This document shows, piece by piece, positions 1 to 10,860 of a stretch of DNA of 41,128 bases. The notes under the pieces were generated by a model. That model was not told the origin of the DNA. It was given only the letters and a program-made list of their open reading frames with translations, and made no database searches. The DNA lies in assembly GCA_033557675.1 (NCBI GenBank), contig JAWQRM010000019.1, positions 1-41,128 on the forward strand, written 5' to 3'. The first letter of the stretch is position 1. Each line of letters starts with the position of its first letter. The DNA is from Coptodactyla brooksi (lineage: Eukaryota; Arthropoda; Insecta; Coleoptera; Scarabaeidae). Made by a program: the position numbers and the translations under genes.

Positions 1-25
1 ATATATATATATATATATATATATA
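1..25. repeat. (TA)n microsatellite at window edge
   Basis: An uninterrupted alternating AT run opens the window, so its true length is unknown. It is an ordinary dinucleotide microsatellite. Confidence 0.95.
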
Positions 26-2134
26 CCGGAAATGAAGGAGGGGGGAGGCAACTACAATGATTAATAAACGCATTTATATGTTGAACAAAAAGTCACAAAA
101 TTCTAAGAAGCTGTGGTCCAATTTCAGAGATCCAATTTCAGAAAAAAGTGATTGTCGAGGGTATAATCGATTTTTTTTAATTACGACGAACGGTTTCCGG
201 CGTACGGAGTACGTGCAAATTGATACGAGCGTAACCGTTTGATAAATAAGGGGATACGGGCCGTTATTTAGGGGGAGGGCTTCATTTAGACCGCGAAACG
301 TGGGGAAAGGGAACGAATTCGTCGCCGGCGATCGCATTGATTGCTTCGGGACGTTCGTGGCTTTTTACATTCTTAAATCGCGCCGCCGCCATTTGCGTTC
401 GCCGTTGTTTAATTTGCGACGGTAAGCTTGATATAGCGGACGGGATGGAGGTATAAAATATATTGTTTGCGCAAATGCGGACGGATCCGCGCGCGGATTG
501 ACGCGTATTTTGAATAAATTTAATAAATATTAAAGTATTAAGCCCGGAAGTGCGGAAAAACGGCGCCAAATCGTAACGTATAAATCGGGGGTAAGTTGAA
601 AATATATGTATAAATATCTGGCAAATCGTTTGATGCGATAATAATAAATAAACATTAGCCGGCCGATATTTATCGTTGAGATTTCGTCGCGGCGCGCCCG
701 TTCGTTTTTATTCCTTTATTAGAAACGTCCTAACGCGAGTCGATTACCGCGTATCAATACGAATTTCGTTATCGCGCCGAAACGCATATGTTTGGAGCAT
801 TATTACATCATATATCACGATATACAAGTATAGGTGATTGCGGCCGGCTAGAATATAGTTCGGCGCGCTCGGCACTACAGGATACGTAATGGCCGATGAC
901 GTATACGTTATTTGTACGGCGCCATCTGGTCGTAGCGTTATTAACTTGACAAATCAAACAAACCCCGACATTAATTACAATGATCTGGACGTAGACGGGC
1001 TTTCCTCCGACAGCGCTCGATACGTTTTCAAACAAATAACTATAATTTACACTTTGGCGCGTCTTTTTTTTTATTTTTTCGCCGGCCGCTCGATAATTCG
1101 CGCCGCCGTCCGCCCCGCCATCTGAAGCGCAGTACCGAACTCGAAGTGTTTGATTGCGGCCCCCATCACGCCCTCGGGGGTACTCAAATTATTGAACTAT
1201 GACCCGAACTCCGAACGAGCGGCGGCGACTCGCGCGGGACGCCGTTCAATCCGGGGGGTCGGAAGCTCGAATTGGACGAGTACCCGCCGTTTCGGTGTAT
1301 TATTTATGAAAAGAGGCCCCGAAGAAACCCGCGCGGAGCGGGCCCGTACTGCGGGCGCCTTCGTATTCGAAAGATTCCGGGGATATCGCGGCCAGATGTC
1401 TATATAATAATCTATATATGCTGACAATGCCGGACGTAGCGCGGATATGGTTCCCGGGGGACGTATAACCTCCGAACAAATTCAATAATGTATCTACGGC
1501 CGGGAAGACGTCGACGGCGCGACGGCGGCGACATCTCGAGCGGTGCGAAGTCGAAATCGCCGCGATCGATGGCTACCGCCACCTACGGTCCGTACTCTGT
1601 TACGCCTAATTGGATTGTTAGACGAGGCTCGTAGTAATCTAGAAATTATTCATAGGAACAAGCGAAATGACGAACGCCCGCTGAAATTCCGAGATAACAA
1701 TCCTCCCCGGACGCGACCGACGGAGAGGGCGAGCGAGAGAGAGGGAGAACGACGCGGCGTTCCGTAGATAATCTCTTGATCCCGTTATCTAGAGATATAA
1801 TTATTCTAACAGGGTGTCTTCCTTAAAACAGCTTGCCGGATCGTCCTAACGGTGCCCGCGCCCGGCTTTCACCCTTCGCCGTTGCTAGGATACCGCCCTC
1901 AGACCGCAGAAATACTGCTACATTGTAGATGCTTGTATTACACGACGCACACAACGCTTTGCGAGATACGGAAGATGGATTGGCCCGATAATAATCGCCG
2001 CGTCGCTCCTCCTTCCTTCGTTTGAATCTTTCGCACTTTTTCCCCATTAAATCCAAGCGAGAAATTATTCTTACTCCCGTTTCTCTTCGTTTCGAACGTC
2101 AAAATCGATCCTTTCGTAAAATTACTAAGCATAA
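26..2134. other. Noncoding DNA upstream of or within HGTX
   Basis: No convincing coding exon is seen; open frames are short and lack recognisable domains. The DNA is CpG-rich with AT-rich interruptions. A purine tract with repeated GAGAG at about 1722-1749 could bind GAGA-factor-like proteins. A GCGCCATCTGGTCG motif at 919-932 matches 13 of 14 positions of the reverse-complemented vertebrate CTCF consensus. The stretch may be HGTX 5' intron or upstream regulatory DNA, because the exon at 6776 is internal and the first HGTX exon is not in view. Confidence 0.5.
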
Positions 2135-3204
2135 CTAAGAAACTATAAAGTTTATGAGTTCCCATGGTTCTTCTTGTCCAACTGAAGAGAAATGTGGGTT
2201 ACCGGTGCAGCAACTTCCTCCATTCGTTTCTCTACATCCCTTAATCCCTAATCCAATCACAACATCTTTTAGATTAACTCTCTTCAGTTCTGCGCAGATA
2301 TCTGCATCTTCAGAGGCAACAATCCGTTTTAGGAGACATTTCCCGTAATGCAACTTGACTGCTTGAATAACATTTTGGTCCATAGGTTGCACTAAAGGGG
2401 TTACATTTGGCGGCAGAAACATTACAACAATTTTCTTGTCATCTGAAGATAAGCCGTCTGGGTATCCCGGGGCGTTGTCTATAATTAAAAGTGCCTTTGC
2501 CTCTAAATTCAGCTGTTGCATTTTTTTTCGAACTGCTGGTACAAATTCCGTATAAAACAGGCATTTAAAAATTTCTTTGGTAACCCAGGCTTTTTTCTGC
2601 CCTCGGTACATCACCGGCAGTTGTTCACTTCCGAAACCCCGTGACTTTAGAAATTTTCCCAATGCCAACAATCTCAGTTTATGTGTCCTTAAGGCATAAA
2701 TGTAAGTTCCTTGCTCATTTTTCTACCAAGAGCTGATGCTTCAGCTTGGTGAGCAAGCGTTTTTTGAGGGAGCAAGTCCACTTTCGTCGGCATTGTAGAT
2801 TTGATCAGGACACAACTGCATTTCCTCAATTTTATTTTGCAGCAAGTTTTTAGATGGCTCAACAGCTGCCGCATCACTTGATAACTTTCTTCCTGTAATT
2901 GAGAGTTGTCGAATTCCGTACCTGTTTTTAAATTTATCGAGCCATCCGGAACTGGCTTTGAAATTATCATCGTTGCATAAAAGAATTGTGCTTTTTCACG
3001 CAAAATTTCTCCAGAAATAGGGACGCCTAGAATCATTTAATCTAATTAAATATGCATATATGCACTTCTGATGTCGCAAATCGTTGATTTCCCCACTTTG
3101 TATTTTTCCGATAAAGCAGTCACTGTACCGCCAGCCTCTAAACTCTTAATAACTTCAATTTTATGTTTTATCGATAAAGTAACGTGTTTCCTTTTAGAAG
3201 TCAT
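2135..3204 (-). pseudogene. Degraded Tigger/pogo-type (jerky-like) transposase
   Basis: This is a dead DNA-transposon transposase of the pogo/Tigger group. The N-terminus starts MTSKRKHVTL and carries the CENP-B/Psq-type helix-turn-helix (KHKIEVIKSLEAGGT, then KYKVGKSTICDI). The central part is interrupted by a stop near 3045 and probably a deletion of the second DNA-binding domain. The first catalytic Asp survives as NADESG near 2776-2793, though frame changes flank it. The second is in LLIIDNAPGYPDG and the third in LVQPMDQNVI, giving the DDD triad of Tigger elements. At least three frame breaks and about 1.07 kb, against roughly 1.5 kb for an intact gene, show it is non-functional. No clear terminal inverted repeats were found. 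Confidence 0.9.
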
Positions 3205-3629
3205 TCCCGCACCAAATTGTAATATGTACAAACTGAACTAAGTATGTATGTATCGGTCAAAAGTCTAATGAACAATGAACAGTAAACACAGCAAACCTTA
3301 GAAAACACGAAAGCGGGGGATTCCTTCATTTATGCAGACTGAATTATGGTTTCTAATTCTGGCAATGCTATATATCCTTTTTATTTTTAAAATTTGATAT
3401 TTTTATAAGTTGTGTGTTTGACTTTTATGCAGGTGTTATTTGATGTTTTTTAAAGTATTTTTCGCTTTCATATTTACTGTATTATAAGTTGATGGTGAAT
3501 AAATATTGTTGATTTTTTTTCTTGCAATATAACGGATGCCTTTTTATTTTTATTTTAATTTGCTGCCATGCGGTTATTCCCCTATAACACGTATTTCCAA
3601 AATTCCACGTTTGATTTCGTCTTTATAAA
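3205..3629. other. AT-rich spacer between two Tigger remnants
   Basis: The two transposase remnants diverge from this 0.4 kb AT-rich stretch. It probably contains the untranslated ends of both elements, but I could not pick out matching terminal repeats. No gene is seen. Confidence 0.4.
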
Positions 3630-4400
3630 ATGTACAGAAAACGAAAAGACAAAGTATTTCATTGCAAACTAAATTAGATGTGATTCGTCGTCTAGAAGCA
3701 GGTGAACGTCAAGTGGACATGAGTGCTTCTTTAAAGTTACCAACTTCGACGATAAGGACAATTCTTAAAAATGAAAATAAAATTAGGTCCTCCGCGATGT
3801 CGACCACAAAACTCTGGGCAACAAAAATAACAAGAACCCGAAGTTCTACTTTAGAAGAACTGGAGAAAAGGTTTTGTATTTACGAAAAAATGCAAAATTT
3901 AAATACTTCTGTACTTTAAATACTTACTTTGTCTACTTACATAATATTGGAATCACCGGAGAAGCTAAAACGGATAATCGAAGAAGGGAATTATCTACCG
4001 GAGCTTGTCTTCAATGTTGACGAACCAGGTCTCTATTGGAAGAGAATGCCTAACCGTACATATGTCAGGAACAAAAAGAGGTCGCTGGTTTTAAGATCGC
4101 TAAAGAAAAACAAATTAAAGCCACTCTTAATTTGTCACTCTAAAACACCAAGAGCAATGCGAAGTGTTCAGAAATCCGATTTGACCATCATTTGGGAATC
4201 CAACAAAAAAGCATGAGTGACGACTAATCGAAAGATCAGCATCGAAACATACAACCAAAGCATTATTACTCATCCATTCCGATTAGACTGATTTTTTTGT
4301 CTGCCAATACAACTTCCTTGATCCAACCAATGAATCAAGGTGTAATTGCGAAGTTTAAGGCAAATTACTTGCGTGATACTCTTAAAAAATGTTGAGAGCG
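3630..4400 (+). pseudogene. Second Tigger/CENP-B-like transposase remnant
   Basis: A different Tigger-like family lies in the opposite orientation to its neighbour. It opens MYRKRKDKVF and shifts frame into QTKLDVIRRLEAGERQVDM and a helix-turn-helix ending STIRTILKN. After a large internal deletion it resumes with ELVFNVDEPGLYWKRMPNRT, the first catalytic Asp region. Another gap follows, then TTSLIQPMNQGVIAKFKANY around 4300-4370. In that last block the usual PMDQG is PMNQG, so the third catalytic Asp is Asn. The domain containing the second Asp is missing. It is a clear pseudogene; its family is distinct from the 2135-3204 copy by sequence at the helix-turn-helix. Confidence 0.88.
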
Positions 4401-6775
4401 CCGATTTTATATTTAATAAAAATATAATACGTAACATTTTAAGAAAAAAAAATTAAATCGACTTACGTAAACATACTGCTTTTGAAGTAGCACCTAAAGA
4501 AGAACCTAAGCAGCTAGTATGTTAAAAACAACACAATTAAAAGTCGGTTGGGTTAAAATTTTGATTTAAAACCGGAAAATCGACTTTGGAGACTTATGAC
4601 CTCTTGAAAACAGCATTCGAACTCGCTTTTGCGAATCAGACCGCGCGTCTTGTCGAAGCTAGCGGGCCGTCGGGACCAGTCACCGTATCGGTCCGCACGT
4701 AAGGATTATTGGCAAGTTCAAGGGGGTAGCAGGATGGGCCTGTCGAGGCTTCAGTGCAGCGCACGTAATTAAACGAAATTACTTTTGCAACAACCCGATA
4801 CGAGGCTCATTTCAGATAATCGAAACGTGTAAAAATACGACTGTTATTATAGCCATAAATAACAATAATACGCGAACATTATCCCATACACACAGTGTCA
4901 TATGTTCAGATTACCGGAATGATGTCCGCTTTATCGTCGTTTTTGAAATTTTCATATAATTATTTACTTTGCCGTGTCATTATTCCCCTTATCTGCGTTC
5001 GCATATGTGCTTAAGCATGTAATGAATATTTACGTGATAACTGTTATTAATACTCATTTTGATTAGCATCTATTATCGTGTTATTAATTAAATTTGATGA
5101 TGTCAGAAAAACGGTTTACGTAGCTCGCGGCGACGTTGCCGAGACTGAATCTCGCGGTGGAGTTTCAAAACCGCATTGTTTGTTTCGGTTATTTATTTTA
5201 GCTGATTGCGAGGGCGGCATTCAATTGCCTGAGGTCACCCCAACTGTTTATTTTGCGGAAACGGATACAAACGACACAAACAGGGATATAACGAGAGGTA
5301 CACAGAGCGATTTTGATTTGTCCGAGAAATTCGGAGCTTTTTCGAAGAGATCCCGCAAAGTCGCCCGGCGACAATCCTAATAATGATGTAACGGGGGCGG
5401 ATTGGCGAGGAAGTGGTAAAGCCATGAAACGGTAAAACTAATGAAGAGCAAAATGTCTATCCGGTAATAAACAGCGGGAGAAGAGACATTCCCTGCCGAA
5501 CATTGCCGAAATTATGGCTTCCTTGCTTCCATACTACAATAACAAGCAAGTCGGCTAATTGAGGTCCGCGGTAGTAAATTTGTTGATCCTATCCAGTTCT
5601 TTTATGACTCTTGGCACCCTGTATCATTTAATATCTCGTCTGCAGTAGTCACCCTTCTAGAATAGGTTTACTTTATTGCCTCAACCCTATACAGACTAGC
5701 GTAATTAATTGTGGACGCTTTCGATAAGAAAAGAATTTTTTTGATAATTATGCAAAATAAAACCGAATAAACGCTTTAATCTACGACGCGTCTATTTAAT
5801 ATTTTAACACGATTTGTTATTCTCATCTTTAAATCAGGTTGTTGCACGAAAACAAACGCGTTCTTTAATACGTAGTCCACAGTCGCGCCCAAAATTAATT
5901 CCGCCAGTGTACGTCGGCCGTTTCGATGATAGATTGGCTAAACAATCCGTCGAAAACGCGGCCCAATTTGTCTGAAATGCGTTTTTTTTTGATAATAAAA
6001 CGGCCGCGTCATCGAAGCTTTACAGTAATCCGAACAATAAAAACCCAATTCCCGTACGAGAATTGAGCGACTCGTTTGCCCTCTTTCGCCGGTTTTACAA
6101 TGATATTAATGACGGCACTTAATGTTATCAAATTTTACAACGTTACGGGGGCCCCCCCGTTCCGTAACTGCCTTTAGTGTTTCCGTTACGCGAGTGCCGT
6201 TTACGTTTACGTCCGTTTTTCGGATTATGTCGGTATTATGTACCCCCTAGTGCTAAATTCTATCGATCCGCCTTTTTCCTGCGGAAAACACAACGGACGA
6301 AACGATTTTTGTCTTGCAGATTTTTACCGTAAACATATCCGATCGCGTCCGACCCCTTACGTTCACCACGTGCTGCGGATTATTCCTCCTCGCGCGCCAT
6401 ATGCCATTAATTGCTTTCAAAAGCGTATTTTTTGCCCCTTCCTTGCGGTCACACCCCGCACGCATATTTTCCTGCTAACATTAGCGGAATGATATTTTTC
6501 TTCTGACGTTTCGCTAACTCCATTTTAGACAACGCCGTATCCACCCCTTTGTCTTTGTACGCGGCAAAGGGGTGGGATTATGTTGCACACCGTAGGATTT
6601 GTATTAGATGGGGTGGTGCCCGGTTTAAATGGGTCGGGTTAAGCTATTAAGAGTGAAGTAGCAGTCCCCCTTTACGATAACCCTCGCGGATAAAAAAAAA
6701 TCGCAACATTCAATGGCCGAAACGGCTTCCGGTCTGCGAACGTACGACATTAAACGGCTCCCGTTTTGTTCGCAG
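4401..6775. other. Noncoding DNA before the HGTX homeobox exon
   Basis: No exon can be supported. The longest open frame (5078-5380) has no recognisable domain and no splice context. The segment is mixed AT-rich and CpG-rich and contains a G/C palindrome around 6145-6170 and a 10-bp stem hairpin at 6541-6575. It is probably HGTX intron or upstream regulatory DNA. It ends in the splice acceptor (pyrimidine-rich tract then CGCAG) at 6775. Confidence 0.5.
6541..6575. other. Perfect hairpin, CCACCCCTTT stem
   Basis: CCACCCCTTT (6541-6550) is matched by AAAGGGGTGG (6566-6575), a 10-bp perfect stem with a 15-nt loop, extendable inward by a G-C pair. It lies 200 bp before the HGTX exon acceptor. 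No function is known; KLF/Sp-type factors bind CACCCC boxes, which is the simplest reading. Confidence 0.5.
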
Positions 6776-6960
6776 TGAACCAGAGCTCTCTGGGAGGCGT
6801 CGGACCCGACAAGGACGCCAAAAAGAAACACACGAGGCCGACGTTTTCTGGACAGCAAATTTTCGCGCTAGAGAAAACCTTCGAACAGACCAAATATTTA
6901 GCCGGACCGGAAAGGGCTAAGTTAGCCTACGCCTTGGGCATGACTGAATCGCAAGTTAAG
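6776..6960 (+). CDS. HGTX: HGTX (Nkx6) internal exon, homeodomain N-terminal part
   Basis: This exon encodes a linker and homeodomain positions 1-46 of the Nkx6/HGTX family, a transcription factor of neural and motor-neuron fate. The acceptor is CGCAG at 6771-6775 and leaves two bases of a split codon. The reading then runs NQSSLGGVGPDKDAKKKHTR. Diagnostic residues are the HTRPTFSGQQIFALEKTFEQ block (helix 1) and LAGPERAKLAYALGMTESQV (helix 2 and start of helix 3). The donor GTAAGG at 6961 follows Lys46 in phase 0, a classic homeobox intron site. It joins exactly to the exon at 17555. The upstream exon with the N-terminal eh1/TN region is not in the window. Family identity is very secure; exon boundaries are inferred from splice signals. 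Confidence 0.96.
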
Positions 6961-8495
6961 GTAAGGAAATCTATAGGACCACCTAAAAGTATCCACCTGT
7001 AAGTATTGCCTAAATTAGTCATCTAGAATTTTTGATGATCGTGCAGGCTTGTCTGGAATATTTTAAGACAACTTTAAAGCTCCACAGAAACACTATCGAA
7101 GCTTTAAAGATTTCTACGAAGCTCTAGAAACAGATAGAATTATACACTCTTAGACATAGACGCAGATTGCTTCAGGTAATCTTAGATTGTCTGAAGCAAT
7201 CTTGAACGATGTTAGATAATTTTTAAATAGTCTAGACAATTTCAAACGGTCTAGAAATATTAAATAATTATCAAAAACTCTAGGAAATTAAAGATTTCAC
7301 ATTATTTTCCGAAATTGTGGATTATTACCCAAAGAGAATTCAAAATTGTTTAGGCAGGTTTAGACAATCTTAAATATTGAATCATATTAGAATATTTTAG
7401 ATAATCCTAGACTATATGTGATCGTATTACAATATTCTAGACAATCCTAGAGAATAGTAAACGCTCCACCATAGTTTTAGATTAATGTTATACAACGACT
7501 TTAAATAATATACAACCTTGGATAGTCTGAGGCAATCTTGGAAATTAAGGATTTCACGTTATCTTCCTAAATTGTCAATTATTATTCAAAAAGATTTCAA
7601 AATTGTTTAGGGGGGTTTAGACAACCTTAAATATTAGATATTATTACAGTATTCTAGACAATCCTAGACAGTATAAGATGATCCGCCATAATTTTAGATT
7701 ACCGTTGTACAATGACTTTAAATACTGTACAGTCTTAAATTGTGTGAAACAATCTTGAACAATATTAGATGACTTTTAAATAGTCCAGACAATTTTAAAC
7801 GATCTGGAAATTACCCTTTAGAATATTGTTATACAATGACCTAAAAGTACAATCTTAGATAGTCTGAGGCAATATTGACTAGTGTTAGATGATTTTTGAA
7901 TAGTCTAGGCAATTTTAAATGGTCCAGAAATAGACAATTTTACACGATCTGGAAATATTAAATAACCATCAAAGGTGCTAGATAATTAAGGATTTCACAT
8001 TATTTTTCTAAATTCCCAATTATTATCTAAAAAGATTTTAAGATTGTTTAGGCAGGTTTAGGACACTGTTAAATATTAAATCGTATTACAGTATTCTAGA
8101 CAATCCTAGACAATAGTAGATGCACCACCATGATTTTAGAATACTGTTATACAATGACTTTATAAAGAACAATCTTAAATTGTCTGAAGAAATCTTGGAC
8201 AATGTTAGGTGATTTTCAAATAGTCTAGACAATTTTAAACCGCCTAGAAATATTAGATAATTATCAAAGATTTTAGGATATGAAGGATTTCACATTATTT
8301 TTCTGAATTGTCAATTATTATTCAAAAAAATTTCAAGATTGTTTAGACAGGTTTAGACAATCTTAAACATTACATCGTATTACAACATTCTAGATAATCC
8401 TAGGCAATATTAGATGTTCCACCATAGTTTTAGAATACTGTGATACAATGACTTAAAATAAAGTACAATGTTGGATATCAAAAAGGGTAATTTGG

Positions 8496-8694
8496 AAATA
8501 ATACTCTTCTGCGGGTTCATGTGGTGTGATTTTTATGAAGCTATTTTTATGTGGGTTAAAAACTTTTGTTAGAAAATGAAACTGGTGTGCTTCACCAGTT
8601 TCATTTTCACCAACAAGGGCTTCTGAAGATGATTATTTAATTAATCGAAACTAGTTAAGCCAATATACATTAACACAGGCAGAAGAGTATTATT
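8496..8694. mobile_element. MITE nested in repeat block A1
   Basis: AAATAATACTCTTCTGC (8496-8512) and its reverse complement (8678-8694) form 17-bp terminal inverted repeats around about 165 bp unlike family A. The array sequence resumes on both sides at the TTGGATA segment of the unit. Inside is a perfect 15-bp stem (8573-8587 and 8593-8607) with a 5-nt loop, stem sequence AAAATGAAACTGGTG. There is no coding capacity. The exact ends and target duplication are uncertain, since an AAAAAGGGTAATTTGG segment on the left has no partner. Confidence 0.78.
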
Positions 8695-9628
8695 TAACGG
8701 ATCTCAATCTTGGATAGTCTGAGGCAATCTTGAACAATGTTAAATGATTTTTAAACAGTCTATTGGTACGGACGATATTAGACAATTTTAAATGGTGTAG
8801 AAATATTGGACAATTATAAACTGCCTAGAAACTACGGTCTTCAATATTATATCGTATTACAATCGTCTACACAATCCTAGACAATAGTAGATGCTCCACC
8901 GTAGTTTTAGATTACTGTTATACAATGACTTATATAATATACAATCATGAATAGTCTGAGACAATTTTGAACAATGTTAGATGATTTTTAAATAGTCTAG
9001 ACAATTTTAGACGATATGGAAATTACCATCGTTTTAGAATACTGTTATACAATGACTTAAAATAAGGTACAATCTTGGATATCCTGAGGAAATCTTGAAC
9101 AATATTGGACGATTCCTAAATAGTCTAGACAATTTTAAATGATCTAGACAATTTTAAAACAATTTTACACGATCTGGAAATATTAAATAATCAAATTTGC
9201 TAGGAAATTAAGGATTTCACATTATTTTTCTAAATTTCCAATTATTACCTAAAAAGATTTTAAGATTGTTTAGGTCTAGGTTTAGCCTATTACAGCATTG
9301 TAGACAATCCTAGACAATAGTAGATGCTCCACCATAGTTCTAGATTACTGGTATACAATGACTTTAAATAATATACAATCCTGGATAGTCTGAAGCAATC
9401 TTGAACAAAATCAGATGATTTTTGAATAGTCTAGACAATTTTAAGTGGTCTAGAAATGTTACACAATTTTAAACGGTCTAGAAATATTAGGTAGCTATCA
9501 AAGATTGTAGGAAATTAAGCATTTCAAATTATTTTCCTAAATTGTCAATTATTACCGAAAAAAATTTCAAGACTGTTTAGGCAGGTTTAGACTATCTTAA
9601 ATATTAGATCATATTGCAATATTTTAAA

Positions 9629-9676
9629 CAATATTACAATACTAATATTAAACATAATATTAGTATTGCAATATTA
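9629..9676. other. Imperfect hairpin in repeat block A1
   Basis: CAATACTAATATT (9637-9649) pairs with AATATTAGTATTG (9656-9668) around a 6-nt loop, and after one mismatch the pairing continues with AATATT on both sides. Neighbouring units do not show it, so it looks like a local rearrangement. Confidence 0.6.
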
Positions 9677-10010
9677 AATGATTATCAAAGATTTCAAGAT
9701 TGTTTAAACAGGTTTAGACAATCTTAAATATTGGATCTAAAGATGTGTGTCTAAAGATTTCTGTAGAACTTTAGACGTAGATTTAGACACTCTTAAGTCG
9801 TCTTAAGATACTCCAGACGAGCTTGAAAATGGTCTAGAATCTTTAATGATTGTCTAGTTGTTATCTAAATTGTCTAGTAACTTGTTTAAGTTCCTCTAAA
9901 GATTCTGTAAAGTCGTCTAAGCTTGTCTAGACTATTTCAAGACTGCCACAGTGTGCTCTCAAGTATTCTAGATAATCTTGTGAGCTCTTTTGAATCTTTT
10001 ATTCGCATTT

Positions 10011-10860
10011 CTAGGTAATGGCACTGGACTGTTTAATTCCGAAGTAATATCGTAAGAAATTTGGGGCGTTTACGGCGCGTATTACATCCCATCGCGTGCC
10101 GTCGCCACATCTGCTTGAAAATTCAAATAATCTGGTGATTACGATTCGTGTATCCTCCGAAAGAATGTCTTGATTGATGAGGGAAGCTCGCCGCTAGAAT
10201 AACGGTCCCAGGCTCCTCCCTGTATTAACTTCGCAACCCCAGACCCTATTTTGTATGATTTATTGCCGTACTATAGCTCTAAATACCGTGTAATTCGCAA
10301 ATTTAATATATAATGGGCCTGTTCTGCAGAAATCTCCGAAAACCTGCCGCGCGACGCCGGCGCTTAGCAATTCTGCAGTTCACCCCCTTCGTTCTTCTGA
10401 TCAAATACGTACGGGCCTCCTAAATTTTGACGGTAATTTTTCAATTAAAAAACAGTACCGGATTGCGGTCCGTTATGGGAAGATTTACAAAACGACCTGA
10501 TTAGCGCGTCGCTTTCGGGATGTGCGTTTCAAAATGAATCGGATTAAGTATAAGTACATGGTGGGGTTAAAAATAGGCCGAAATCCCCCGTGAATAATGC
10601 GGCGGTCGACGGAATGGGCAGTATGTCCGGAATTAATGAAAACGCTGAAGGATTCCGGTCCCCGCATTTTGACAAGCGTAAATGCCCCCCTTTTGTTACT
10701 CTCTAAATTTGCATTTTTATTGAATCTTTAGCCCGCCAGATTTGAATATAAGTCGGGATGTTCACAAAAAATAATACCCTTAATATTTCCGACGAAAGGA
10801 CCTGCCTTCCATCTCGTCAGGCATTCCTTCCTTCGTATCCAATGCGTAACAAACATTTAT
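10011..10860. other. Unique spacer between A blocks
   Basis: This CpG-containing unique sequence within the HGTX intron has no TAGACAA units. No exon is supported; the open frame at 10485-10667 has no recognisable domain. It may be original intron DNA around which the repeats expanded. Confidence 0.6.

Larger units (their letters stand above)
7020..10010. repeat. Tandem repeat family A, block 1
   Basis: An AT-rich degenerate array is built from units of roughly 215-300 bp. Each full unit contains, in order, blocks like CCACCATAGTTTTAGATTAC, TTATACAATGACTTTAAAT, TGGATAGTCTGAGGCAATCT, TAGTCTAGACAATTTTAAA, GGAAATTAAGGATTTCACAT, AAGATTGTTTAGGCAGGTTT and ATTCTAGACAATCCTAGACA. A TAGACAA core recurs many times within each unit. 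The CCACC landmark is near 7467, 8124, 8418, 8897 and 9330. Units vary by internal deletion, so the array is old here. It has no coding capacity. It is interrupted by a MITE at about 8480-8700. Confidence 0.93.

Noticed and set aside
5078..5380. 100-codon open frame on +
   Set aside because: No domain, no splice context, low-complexity-free but unrecognisable; an open frame of this size is expected in CpG-rich DNA.
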